A DNA stretch of 7,319 nt, taken from NCBI GenBank assembly GCA_013696365.1, contig JACCYS010000087.1, forward strand, positions 1 through 7,319. Direction: 5' to 3'. The translations under genes and the position numbers were made by a program. Source of the stretch: Nocardioidaceae bacterium (GTDB lineage: Bacteria > Actinomycetota > Actinomycetes > Propionibacteriales > Nocardioidaceae). Every line of letters starts with the position of its first letter. The stretch's first letter is position 1. Shown here piece by piece: positions 1-6,794 of this stretch. The notes beneath the pieces were generated by a model. The model worked only from the letters and a program-made list of their open reading frames with translations, did no database searches and was not told the origin of the DNA.

Positions 1-1272
1 GTCGGTGGCGCCGCGGTGCTCACCGACTGCGTGCCCAGCAAGACCTTGATCGCGACCGCAGCGCTAATGAGCGCGGTCGAGGGGTCCGACGAGCTGGGTG
101 TCAGCCAGGGCGGCACGGTGACCGCCGACCTGGCCGTGGTGAATAAGCGGGTCCTCGCGCTTGCCGATGCCCAGTCGACCGACATCGCCGCACGGCTCGC
201 CCGTGAGGGCGTACGGGTGCTCGCCGGCGGCGCACGTCTCGACAGGCAACAAAGCGTCATGGTCACGGACGGCGAGGCCGACGGTGAGCGCATCGACGCC
301 GACGTGGTGCTGCTCGCGACCGGCGCCCGACCCCGGGTGCTGGACACCGCCGAGCCCGACGGCGAGCGGATCCTCACCTGGCAGCAGCTCTACGACCTCA
401 CCGAGCTGCCGCAGCGGCTGGTTGTCGTCGGCTCGGGGGTGACCGGCCTGGAGTTCGCCGGTGCCTACCTGGCCCTCGGCTGTGAGGTCGTGCTGGTCTC
501 GAGTCGCGACCGGGTGCTGCCTGGGGAGGACGCCGACGCGGCCCGGGTGGTCGAGGACGTCTACCGCCGGCGCGGCATGACCGTGCTCGCCCGGTCCCGG
601 ATGGCCTCGATCGAGCGCACCGCCGACGGGGTTCGGGTGCAGCTCACCGACGGGAGAGCCGTCGAGGGCTCGCACTGCCTGCTGGCGCTCGGCTCGGTGC
701 CCAACACCGAGGGCCTAGGGCTCAACGACTGCGGAGTCGACGCCGACGACCGCGGCTTCATCGAGGTGGACCGTGTCTCGCGGACGACCGCGCGCGGCGT
801 CTATGCCGCCGGTGACTGCACGGGTGTGTCGATGCTCGCCTCGGTGGCCGCGATGCAGGGACGGATCGCGATGTGGCATGCGCTCGGCGACGCGGTGACC
901 CCGCTGGACCTTGCCCAGGTCTCGTCCAACATCTTTACCGCACCCGAGATCGCCACGGTCGGCTGGACCCAGCAGGCGGTGGACGCCGGCGACGTCGATG
1001 CGGAGGCGGTGACGTTGCAGCTGGACGGCAACGCTCGGGCGAAGATGCAGGGCTTTCACGACGGCTTCGTCAAGCTCTTCTGCCGGTCCGGGACAGGGAT
1101 TGTGGCCGGTGGCGTGGTGGTGGCGCCGCAGGCCAGCGAGCTGATCCATCCGGTGGCGTTGGCGGTGGCCACCAGGCTCACCGTCGACCAGGTGGCGCAC
1201 GCCTTCACCGTCTACCCCTCGATCAGCGGGTCGGTGGCCGAGGCAGCCAGACGGCTGCACCGCCGCGCCTGA
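1..1272 (+). CDS. lpdA: NAD(P)H-quinone reductase, LpdA type (flavoprotein, 5' partial)
   Basis: The reading frame is open from base 1, so the start and the first FAD-binding GxGxxG lie outside the window; 423 residues are visible, most of a protein of roughly 470. It belongs to the pyridine nucleotide-disulfide oxidoreductase fold. Visible residues 1-14 correspond to the redox-active loop but read GGAAV...DCVPSK: only one cysteine (C10) remains of the usual CxxxxC pair. The NAD(P) motif GSGVTG is at about 144-149, the second FAD motif (TARGVYAAGD) at about 263-272, and the C-terminal dimerisation domain follows. The usual catalytic His-Pro near the C terminus is Tyr-Pro here (Y405). Loss of both cysteine pair and histidine is known for LpdA (M. 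tuberculosis Rv3303c), which transfers electrons from NAD(P)H to quinones rather than to a disulfide. The gene converges with pyc across 14 bases. A true dihydrolipoamide dehydrogenase is unlikely; the family call is firm, the in vivo acceptor inferred. Confidence 0.92.
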   Translation, partial: VGGAAVLTDCVPSKTLIATAALMSAVEGSDELGVSQGGTVTADLAVVNKRVLALADAQSTDIAARLAREGVRVLAGGARLDRQQSVMVTDGEADGERIDADVVLLATGARPRVLDTAEPDGERILTWQQLYDLTELPQRLVVVGSGVTGLEFAGAYLALGCEVVLVSSRDRVLPGEDADAARVVEDVYRRRGMTVLARSRMASIERTADGVRVQLTDGRAVEGSHCLLALGSVPNTEGLGLNDCGVDADDRGFIEVDRVSRTTARGVYAAGDCTGVSMLASVAAMQGRIAMWHALGDAVTPLDLAQVSSNIFTAPEIATVGWTQQAVDAGDVDAEAVTLQLDGNARAKMQGFHDGFVKLFCRSGTGIVAGGVVVAPQASELIHPVALAVATRLTVDQVAHAFTVYPSISGSVAEAARRLHRRA

Positions 1273-1286
1273 GCCTCCGATCCAGG

Positions 1287-4200
1287 TCAGTCGCCCTCGG
1301 TCACCACGCACACGAGGTCTCCGCCCTCGGCGGGCCGCGGGCTGGTGATGACCAGGCGCCCGACGGTGCCGGCGATCGAGGTGGTGATGGACGCCTCCAT
1401 CTTCATCGCTTCCACCGTCGCCACGGCCTGACCGGCCGAGACCGTGTCCCCTTCGGCAACCGACGGGCTGACGGTGCCGTCGTACGGCACTGCCACGTGG
1501 CTCTTGTCGTCGGTGTCGGCGCGCTCCGCGGCGGTGGTCTCGGACGAGGCGGATCGGTCGCGGACCGAGACCGGCCGAAGTTGACCGTTGATCGTGCACA
1601 TCACCGTCCGCATCCCCTTGGCGTCTGGCTGGCTGATCGCCTCCACCCCGACGATCAGGGTCTTGCCCTCCTCGATCTCGACGACCGTCTCGGTGTGGGT
1701 GTCCAGACCGTAGAAGAAGGCGTGGCTGGGGAGCACCGACAGGTCGCTGTAGGTCTCGTACGCCTGCTCGAACTCTGCTGTGGGGCCGGGGAACAGCAGC
1801 CGGTTGAGCGTGGCGCGCCGCCCACTGGACGAGCCGTCAAGACCACGCCGGTCGTCGTCGTCCAACGATGCCACCTCTGCTGGGCGGGAGCGGCCCTCGA
1901 GTGCGCGGCTGCGGAACGGCTCGGGCCAACCACCGGGCGGGTCCCCCAGCTCGCCCGACAGGAATCCCACCACCGAGTCGGGCACGTCGTAGTCCTGCGG
2001 CTGCTCAGCGAACGCTGCCGGGTCCGCGCCGACCGCGACAAGGTGCAGAGCCAGATCACCGACGACCTTGCTGCTGGGTGTCACCTTGACGATGTTGCCG
2101 AGGATGTCGTTGGCCGCGGCGTAGGTCTGCTCGATCTGCTCGAAGCGGGTGCCCAACCCCAGCGCGATCGCCTGCTGGCGCAGGTTGGACAGCTGCCCGC
2201 CGGGGATCTCGTGCCGATAGACCCGCCCGGTCGGCGCAGCGAGACCCGCCTCGAACGGCGCATACACGCGGCGCACTGCCTCCCAGTACGGCTCCAGGTC
2301 GTTCAGCGCCCGCAGCGACAGGCCGGTCTCGCGGTCGGTGTGGTCGGTGGCGGCCACCAACGCCGACAGCGGGGGCTGGCTGGTGGTGCCGGCCATCGAG
2401 GCGCTGGCTGCATCGACCGCGTCGACGCCGGACTCGATGGCGGCCACCAGGGTGGCTAGCTGGCCGCCGGCGGTGTCGTGGGTGTGCAGGTGCACGGGCA
2501 GGTCGAAGCGCTCACGCAGCGCCGTGACGAGCCGCCGCGCAGCCGGGGCACGCAACAGCCCGGCCATGTCCTTGATCGCCAGCACGTGGGCGCCCGCGTC
2601 CACGATCCGCTCGGCGAGGTCGAGGTAGTAGTCGAGTGTGTAGAGCGACTCCGCCGGGTCGGACAGGTCGCCGGTGTAACACAGGGCGACCTCCGCGACC
2701 GCGGTGCCGGTTCCGCGGACCGCGCTGATCGCCGGAGCCATCTGGGTGACGTCGTTGAGCGCGTCGAAGATGCGGAACACGTCGATGCCGGTGGTCGCGG
2801 CCTCGGCCACGAAAGCATCGCTCACCTCCGTCGGATACGGGGTATAGCCCACCGTGTTGCGCCCGCGCAGCAGCATCTGCAGGCACACGTTCGGCACCGC
2901 TTCACGCAGGTCGGCCAGTCGCTCCCACGGGTCCTCGTGCAGAAACCTCAGCGCCACGTCGTACGTCGCGCCGCCCCAGGCCTCGATCGACCACAGCTGC
3001 GGGGTCGTGCGGGCAACGTGGCCGGCGACGCCCAGCAGGTCGGTGGTGCGCACCCGGGTGGCCAGCAAGGACTGGTGCGCGTCTCGGAATGTGGTGTCGG
3101 TGACCGCGACGGCCCGCAGCTCACGCAATCGCCGGGCGAAGCCCTCCGGCCCCAGCTCGGCAAGCAGCTGGCGGGTGCCGGCCGCTGGTTCTGGCTGCAG
3201 GTCGACCGCCGGCAACTTCTCTCGCGGGTCGATGAACACCGGAGCGGGGCCGTTGGGCTGGTTGACGGTGACGTCGGCCAGCCAGCTCAGCAGCTTGGTG
3301 CCACGGTCCGAGGACAGCGAGCGGGTCACCAGGTGTGGCCGCTCGTCGATGAACGAGGTGGTGATCTTGCCGGCGGCGAAGTCAGGGTCGTCGAGCACCG
3401 CCTGCAGGAACGCGATGTTGGTGGTGACTCCCCGGACGCGGAACTCGGCTACGGCCCGGCGAGCGCGCGCGACCGCGGCGGGAAAGGTGCTGCCGCGACA
3501 GATCAGTTTGGTGAGCATCGAGTCGAAGTGCGCGCTGATCTCGGCGCCGGTGAAGGTGGTGCCGCCGTCCAGCCGGATCCCGGCTCCGCCGGGGGAGCGG
3601 TAAGTGGTGATCTTTCCGGTGTCGGGGCGGAAGCCGTTGGCGGGGTCCTCGGTGGTGATGCGGCATTGCAGCGCGGTCCCGTGCACGGTGATGGAGTCCT
3701 GGGTGAGCCCCAGGTCGGCGAGGGTCTCGCCGCCGGCGATGCGCATCTGGGCCTGCACCAGGTCGACGTCGGTGACCTCTTCGGTGATGGTGTGCTCCAC
3801 CTGGATGCGCGGGTTGAGCTCGATGAATACGTGCTTGCCGTCGCGGTCGACGAGGAACTCGACGGTGCCAGCGCAGGTATAGCCGATCTCGGTGGCGAGC
3901 CGCACTGCGTCGGCGCAGATCCGGGCGCGCAGGTCGGGGTCGAGGTTGGGTGCAGGCGCGATCTCGACCACCTTCTGGTGTCGGCGCTGCACCGAGCAGT
4001 CCCGCTCGAACAGGTGCACCACCTGCCCGGTGGCGTCGCCCAGCACCTGCACCTCGATGTGCCGGGGCTCCACCACTGCCTGCTCGAGGAAGACGGTGGG
4101 GTCGCCGAACGCGCCGTCGGCCTCGCGCATCGCCGCCTCAGCCGCCGAGCGCAGGTCGGCGGGGTCTTCGACCCGTCGCATCCCACGGCCACCGCCGCCC

Positions 4201-4682
4201 GCGACCGCCTTGACGAACACCGGAAACTCAATGCCGTCCGCCGAGGCCACCAGCTCATCGACATCGTCGGTCGGGGGCACCGAGTCCAGCACCGGGACAC
4301 CGGCGCTCTTCGCGGCCTGCACCGCCCGCGACTTGTTGCCGGTCAGCCGCAGCACGTCCACCGGCGGCCCGACAAACGTGAGGCCGGCGTCGGCGCAGGC
4401 CTGCGCGAGGGCCGGGTTCTCCGACAAGAAGCCATACCCGGGATAGACCGCGTCGGCGCCTGCTTGGACGGCGACTTCGACGATCGCCTCAGGGTCGAGG
4501 TAGGCGCGGACCGGGTGTCCGCGCTCGCCGATCTGGTACGCCTCGTCGGCCTTCAGGCGATGCTCGGAGTTGCGGTCCTCGTACGGGAAGACCGCGATAG
4601 TGCGGGCGCCCAGCTCGTAGGCGGCACGGAACGCGCGGATGGCGATCTCGCCGCGGTTGGCAACCAACACCGTGCGAAACAC
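1287..4682 (-). CDS. pyc: Pyruvate carboxylase (single-chain, biotin-dependent)
   Basis: The enzyme carboxylates pyruvate to oxaloacetate using ATP and bicarbonate, an anaplerotic cytosolic reaction. The predicted protein is 1131 residues, in line with actinobacterial homologues of about 1130-1140. The biotin carboxylase domain spans about 1-450: VANRGEIAIR near the N terminus, ATP-grasp loop GGGGRGM at 162-168 with K158, E275 and E288 as metal ligands, and R292/Q294/E296 in the RIQVEH motif. The carboxyltransferase domain spans about 520-820, starting at DTTFRDAHQS; likely metal ligands are D534, K704, H733 and H735. The linking allosteric domain and a biotinyl domain follow, with biotin on K1094 in EAMKM (codon 1401-1403). 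I chose GTG 4682 because a GGAGGG lies 7 bases upstream and the protein then begins at the conserved VFRTVLVANRG; an open frame runs on to 4904 but only covers the permease end. The 88-base gap behind the permease allows either readthrough or an own promoter. Confidence 0.97.
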   Translation of the reverse strand: MFRTVLVANRGEIAIRAFRAAYELGARTIAVFPYEDRNSEHRLKADEAYQIGERGHPVRAYLDPEAIVEVAVQAGADAVYPGYGFLSENPALAQACADAGLTFVGPPVDVLRLTGNKSRAVQAAKSAGVPVLDSVPPTDDVDELVASADGIEFPVFVKAVAGGGGRGMRRVEDPADLRSAAEAAMREADGAFGDPTVFLEQAVVEPRHIEVQVLGDATGQVVHLFERDCSVQRRHQKVVEIAPAPNLDPDLRARICADAVRLATEIGYTCAGTVEFLVDRDGKHVFIELNPRIQVEHTITEEVTDVDLVQAQMRIAGGETLADLGLTQDSITVHGTALQCRITTEDPANGFRPDTGKITTYRSPGGAGIRLDGGTTFTGAEISAHFDSMLTKLICRGSTFPAAVARARRAVAEFRVRGVTTNIAFLQAVLDDPDFAAGKITTSFIDERPHLVTRSLSSDRGTKLLSWLADVTVNQPNGPAPVFIDPREKLPAVDLQPEPAAGTRQLLAELGPEGFARRLRELRAVAVTDTTFRDAHQSLLATRVRTTDLLGVAGHVARTTPQLWSIEAWGGATYDVALRFLHEDPWERLADLREAVPNVCLQMLLRGRNTVGYTPYPTEVSDAFVAEAATTGIDVFRIFDALNDVTQMAPAISAVRGTGTAVAEVALCYTGDLSDPAESLYTLDYYLDLAERIVDAGAHVLAIKDMAGLLRAPAARRLVTALRERFDLPVHLHTHDTAGGQLATLVAAIESGVDAVDAASASMAGTTSQPPLSALVAATDHTDRETGLSLRALNDLEPYWEAVRRVYAPFEAGLAAPTGRVYRHEIPGGQLSNLRQQAIALGLGTRFEQIEQTYAAANDILGNIVKVTPSSKVVGDLALHLVAVGADPAAFAEQPQDYDVPDSVVGFLSGELGDPPGGWPEPFRSRALEGRSRPAEVASLDDDDRRGLDGSSSGRRATLNRLLFPGPTAEFEQAYETYSDLSVLPSHAFFYGLDTHTETVVEIEEGKTLIVGVEAISQPDAKGMRTVMCTINGQLRPVSVRDRSASSETTAAERADTDDKSHVAVPYDGTVSPSVAEGDTVSAGQAVATVEAMKMEASITTSIAGTVGRLVITSPRPAEGGDLVCVVTEGD

Positions 4683-4689
4683 GCGCGTA

Positions 4690-4695
4690 CCCTCC
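4690..4695 (-). promoter_or_regulatory. Ribosome binding site of pyc
   Basis: On the minus strand this reads GGAGGG, 7 bases before the GTG at 4682. It decides the start of pyc against longer in-frame alternatives reaching to 4904, and it agrees with where homology to pyruvate carboxylases begins. Confidence 0.85.
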
Positions 4696-4707
4696 GGCCA
4701 AGGCGTC

Positions 4708-4722
4708 CCCCGCGAGTCGGGG
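4708..4722 (-). other. Small GC hairpin in the pyc leader
   Basis: On the minus strand CCCCG, a five-base loop ACTCG, and CGGGG form a perfect 5-bp stem about 25 bases before the pyc start. No run of T follows, so it is not a convincing intrinsic terminator. It might slow transcription coming from the exporter genes or affect pyc translation, or it may be chance in GC-rich DNA. Confidence 0.3.
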
Positions 4723-4732
4723 CGGCGGGTGA

Positions 4733-4761
4733 ACGCTATCGAACCACCACGGGTCGGTCGC
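4733..4761 (-). promoter_or_regulatory. Possible pyc promoter
   Basis: A TAGCGT (minus strand, 4733-4738) fits the actinobacterial -10 pattern TANNNT. A weak -35-like GCGACC (4756-4761) lies 17 bases upstream. The predicted transcript would have a leader of about 45 bases containing the GC hairpin and the GGAGGG binding site. Such matches are common by chance, and pyc could equally be read from the exporter promoter. Confidence 0.25.
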
Positions 4762-4770
4762 CTGGGTGTC

Positions 4771-5616
4771 TCAGTCGCGGGAGCGGCGCTTGAAAGCAGC
4801 CATCGCCAGCGGGGCGAAGATGATGGTGAGGATGATCGACCACACGATCGAGGCGATCTCGGGGTGCTGCAGCGGGAACGCGGCCGCCGCGGATGCGGGG
4901 TCACCGTTGCCCCACAGGTTGCGGCATGCCTGGGTCAGCGAGGACACCGGGTTCCACTCGGCGATCACCCGTAGCCACGGCGGCATGTTCTGCGTCGGCG
5001 CGAATGTGTTCGCGACGAAGGTCAGCGGGAACATGATGGTGAACATGGCGCCCTGGACCGCCTCGACTGACTGCAGCATCGAGCCGACCCAGATCCCGAG
5101 CCAGATCATGGAGAAGCCGAACAGCAACAGCAGCCCGAAGGCGAGCGCTGCGTTGAGGACTCCTTCGCGCATCCGCCAGCCGATGAGCAGCCCGGTGACG
5201 GCCATGACGACGATGCCGATGCTGGAGTGGATCAGGCTGGAGACGCTGCGTCCGACCAGCACCGAGGCCCGCGACATGGGCAGTGACTTGAACCGGTCGA
5301 CGATGCCCTTCGCGAGGTCGTTGGTGAGCCCGACGGCCACCACGAAGCAGGAGAAGACGATGGTCTGGGCCATGATGCCGGGCAGCAGGAACTCGCGGTA
5401 ACCGGTGCCGGGCGCGTTGATGGACCCGCCGAAGACGAACGCGAACAGCAGCACGAACATCACCGGCTGGATGGTGACGTCGAGCAGCATCTCGGGCATC
5501 CGTTTGATGTGCAGCAGGTTGCGCCACACGACCGTCAACGACTGCTGGACCAGTCCTCGATCCTCGACGGGGATCCGGGCTTGGGCATGCTGCTGGGTCT
5601 GGGTTGCGGTGCTCAT
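4771..5616 (-). CDS. ABC-2 type exporter permease (DrrB family)
   Basis: This is a 281-residue integral membrane protein, the usual size for a DrrB-like permease. Six hydrophobic segments are visible at about 46-64, 77-98, 126-146, 154-178, 189-207 and 255-274, after a polar cytoplasmic N terminus rich in Gln. Family features include KGIVDRFKSLPMSR between segments 2 and 3 and the conserved stretch NTFAPTQNMPPWL after segment 5, followed by EWNPVS. It would form the channel of an exporter powered by the ATPase encoded just upstream. Its ATG overlaps the ATPase stop codon (ATGA), and a GGAGAG stands 9 bases ahead, so the two are translated together. DrrB of Streptomyces exports daunorubicin, but relatives carry lipids, peptides or unknown compounds. 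The substrate cannot be inferred here. Confidence 0.93.
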   Translation of the reverse strand: MSTATQTQQHAQARIPVEDRGLVQQSLTVVWRNLLHIKRMPEMLLDVTIQPVMFVLLFAFVFGGSINAPGTGYREFLLPGIMAQTIVFSCFVVAVGLTNDLAKGIVDRFKSLPMSRASVLVGRSVSSLIHSSIGIVVMAVTGLLIGWRMREGVLNAALAFGLLLLFGFSMIWLGIWVGSMLQSVEAVQGAMFTIMFPLTFVANTFAPTQNMPPWLRVIAEWNPVSSLTQACRNLWGNGDPASAAAAFPLQHPEIASIVWSIILTIIFAPLAMAAFKRRSRD

Positions 5617-6641
5617 GGCTGCATGCTCTCCGTTGGTTGCGAGTCCTGGTCGTCAGCGTGTTTGCTGCTGGTCTCGTCGTCGACCGTCTCGGCGCGCCGG
5701 CCGGTCAGGTGCAGGAACACGTCGTCGAGGCTGGGCCTTTTGAGGCCGAGGTCTTCGACGGCGATGCCGCTGTCGCGAAGAGCGTCCGCGATAAGCGTCA
5801 TGTCGCGGAGGCCGTCGGCCTGCGCGGTCAGCCGCCGGCTCGCCGGCTCCACATGCACCTCTGGGGAACACGTGTGCAGCAACTGCTCAGCGGCCGGCAG
5901 GTCGGCCGCGGATTGCACGGTGAGCACAACGCTGGCCTTGCCGGCTTCTTCCTTGAGCTGGGCCGGAGTCCCCGAGGCGATCACGTTGCCATGGTCGATC
6001 ACCACGATCTGGTCCGCCAGCTGGTCGGCCTCCTCGAGGTACTGCGTCGTCAACAACAAGGTGGTGCTGTCGCGAACCAGACCGCGCAGCACGTCCCACA
6101 GCTCGACCCGGCTGCGCGGGTCCAGCCCGGTGGTCGGCTCGTCCAGGAACAGCACCGGCGGTGCGGCGACCAGGCTGACGGCCAGGTCCAGCCGCCGTCG
6201 CATGCCGCCGGAGTACGTCTTGGCGAGCCGATCGGCCGCATCGGTGAGGCGGAAACGCTCCATCAGCTCGTCGGTCGACTCGCGCAGATACTTCAACGGC
6301 AGGCCGTACAGGCGCCCGATGAGCCGGACGTTCTCGCGGCCGGTCAACAACTCGTCGACGGTGGCCGCCTGGCCCGTCAAGCCCATGCTGCGGCGCACCG
6401 CGGCGGGCTCATCGACGATGTCGTGCCCGTTGACCCGACCGGTCCCGCTGGTGGGACGGCTGAGGGTCGTCAGCATCCGAACCGTGGTGGTCTTGCCCGC
6501 CCCGTTGGGGCCGAGCAGCCCCAGCACCGTGCCCCGGGGGATCGAGAAGCTCACCCCGTCCACGGCCCTGGTGTCACCGAAATGCTTCACCAGGTCGATG
6601 GCCTCGACCGCCGGCGCGGCTGTACCATCCTCGCTGCCCAC
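5613..6641 (-). CDS. ABC exporter ATP-binding protein (DrrA family)
   Basis: This 342-residue cytoplasmic ATPase energises the exporter formed with the downstream permease. Motifs in order are Walker A GPNGAGKTT (44-52), Q-loop Gln at 91, signature YSGGM (143-147), Walker B VLFLDEPT (163-170) and D-loop GLDP (172-175). The H-loop position is Gln (TTQYLEEAD, Q200), which is characteristic of DrrA-type ATPases rather than a defect. Residues from about 225 form the C-terminal DUF4162-like accessory domain, ending with RPSLDDVFLHLTG (302-314) and an acidic tail. The GTG at 6641 is the first start in frame after an upstream TGA at 6669-6671, but no ribosome binding site precedes it. A strong AAGGAG with a GTG at 6676 lies upstream in another frame, so the N terminus is uncertain and a one-base indel is possible. 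The stop overlaps the permease ATG. Confidence 0.93.
   Translation of the reverse strand: MGSEDGTAAPAVEAIDLVKHFGDTRAVDGVSFSIPRGTVLGLLGPNGAGKTTTVRMLTTLSRPTSGTGRVNGHDIVDEPAAVRRSMGLTGQAATVDELLTGRENVRLIGRLYGLPLKYLRESTDELMERFRLTDAADRLAKTYSGGMRRRLDLAVSLVAAPPVLFLDEPTTGLDPRSRVELWDVLRGLVRDSTTLLLTTQYLEEADQLADQIVVIDHGNVIASGTPAQLKEEAGKASVVLTVQSAADLPAAEQLLHTCSPEVHVEPASRRLTAQADGLRDMTLIADALRDSGIAVEDLGLKRPSLDDVFLHLTGRRAETVDDETSSKHADDQDSQPTESMQP
5626..5631 (-). promoter_or_regulatory. Ribosome binding site of the ABC permease
   Basis: GGAGAG on the minus strand lies inside the end of the ATPase gene, 9 bases before the permease ATG at 5616. Together with the ATGA overlap it supports coupled translation at a fixed ratio of the two subunits. 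Confidence 0.75.
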
Positions 6642-6676
6642 GAACGCGGGAGCCGGACTGGCACGTATTCACTCAC
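6587..6676 (-). CDS. Possible 29-codon upstream ORF overlapping the ABC ATPase start
   Basis: A GTG at 6676 with an ideal AAGGAG 7 bases before it opens a 29-residue frame, beginning VSEYVPVRLP and ending at a TGA at 6587-6589, about 50 bases inside the ATPase gene. It is out of frame with the ATPase. The peptide is Arg/Pro-rich in its second half, as expected where GC-rich coding DNA is read in a wrong frame, so only the first dozen or so codons could be meaningful. It may be a regulatory leader peptide, or the true ATPase N terminus separated by a one-base frameshift between about 6641 and 6655. I recognise no family. Confidence 0.3.
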   Translation of the reverse strand: MSEYVPVRLPRSWAARMVQPRRRSRPSTW

Positions 6677-6683
6677 GAGGGCA

Positions 6684-6689
6684 CTCCTT
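6684..6689 (-). promoter_or_regulatory. Strong Shine-Dalgarno AAGGAG upstream of the ABC ATPase
   Basis: This is the best ribosome binding site in the gap between the carboxylase and the ATPase. It is spaced 7 bases from the GTG at 6676, not from the in-frame ATPase GTG at 6641, which is 42 bases away. Confidence 0.6.
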
Positions 6690-6704
6690 GCTGCGGCTTT
6701 TCTG

Positions 6705-6723
6705 GACTGACGGAGGTTCAGAC
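6705..6723 (-). promoter_or_regulatory. Imperfect palindrome, possible operator of the exporter genes
   Basis: On the minus strand GTCTGA, seven bases, then TCAGTC: the arms match at five of six positions. It lies just downstream of the possible -10 box and before the ribosome binding site, a common place for a repressor of TetR or similar type controlling exporters. No regulator gene is in the window, and a short palindrome like this can occur by chance. Confidence 0.25.
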
Positions 6724-6737
6724 GCCCCGACTCCACC

Positions 6738-6767
6738 AAAGTAATCGGCGCGCGGCAGTCGCTCGAA
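6738..6767 (-). promoter_or_regulatory. Possible promoter of the ABC exporter genes
   Basis: TACTTT on the minus strand (6738-6743) fits the TANNNT -10 pattern and sits in one of the few AT-richer spots of the window. A poor -35-like TTCGAG (6762-6767) is 18 bases upstream. Transcription would begin near 6731 and give a leader of about 55 bases to the GTG at 6676. The location between carboxylase stop and exporter start is reasonable. Confidence 0.35.
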
Positions 6768-6794
6768 TGCTTTTGCTCGGCCCGGTGGAGCCGG

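Noticed and set aside
873..2459. 528-residue plus-strand frame crossing the end of lpdA and the 3' part of pyc
   Set aside because: It spans two well-supported genes in a wrong frame and has low-complexity Arg/Gly composition with no motif.
2478..4793. 771-residue open frame on the plus strand opposite pyc
   Set aside because: It is antisense to a gene with intact catalytic motifs, is rich in Gly/Arg/Val/His as expected for a GC-driven shadow, and resembles no family.
4683..4904. A 74-residue N-terminal extension of pyc starting at 4904
   Set aside because: The extension is Ser/Arg/Pro-rich wrong-frame sequence lying mostly over the permease gene; family homology and the GGAGGG site both point to GTG 4682.
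5995..6055. Gln in place of the H-loop His in the ABC ATPase as an inactivating change
   Set aside because: Gln in the TTQYLEEAD motif is the usual state in DrrA-type ATPases, and all other nucleotide-binding motifs are intact.
5509..6744. Long plus-strand frames opposite the ABC ATPase (also 5604-6710)
   Set aside because: They are shadows of the ATPase, with Ser/Arg/Thr-rich or Gly/Arg/Gln-rich composition and no recognisable domain.
6778..6793. Hairpin just after the acyl-CoA carboxylase stop codon as a terminator
   Set aside because: On the minus strand only a 4-bp CGGC/GCCG stem with an 8-base loop forms, followed by A-rich rather than T-rich sequence, so it does not look like an intrinsic terminator.
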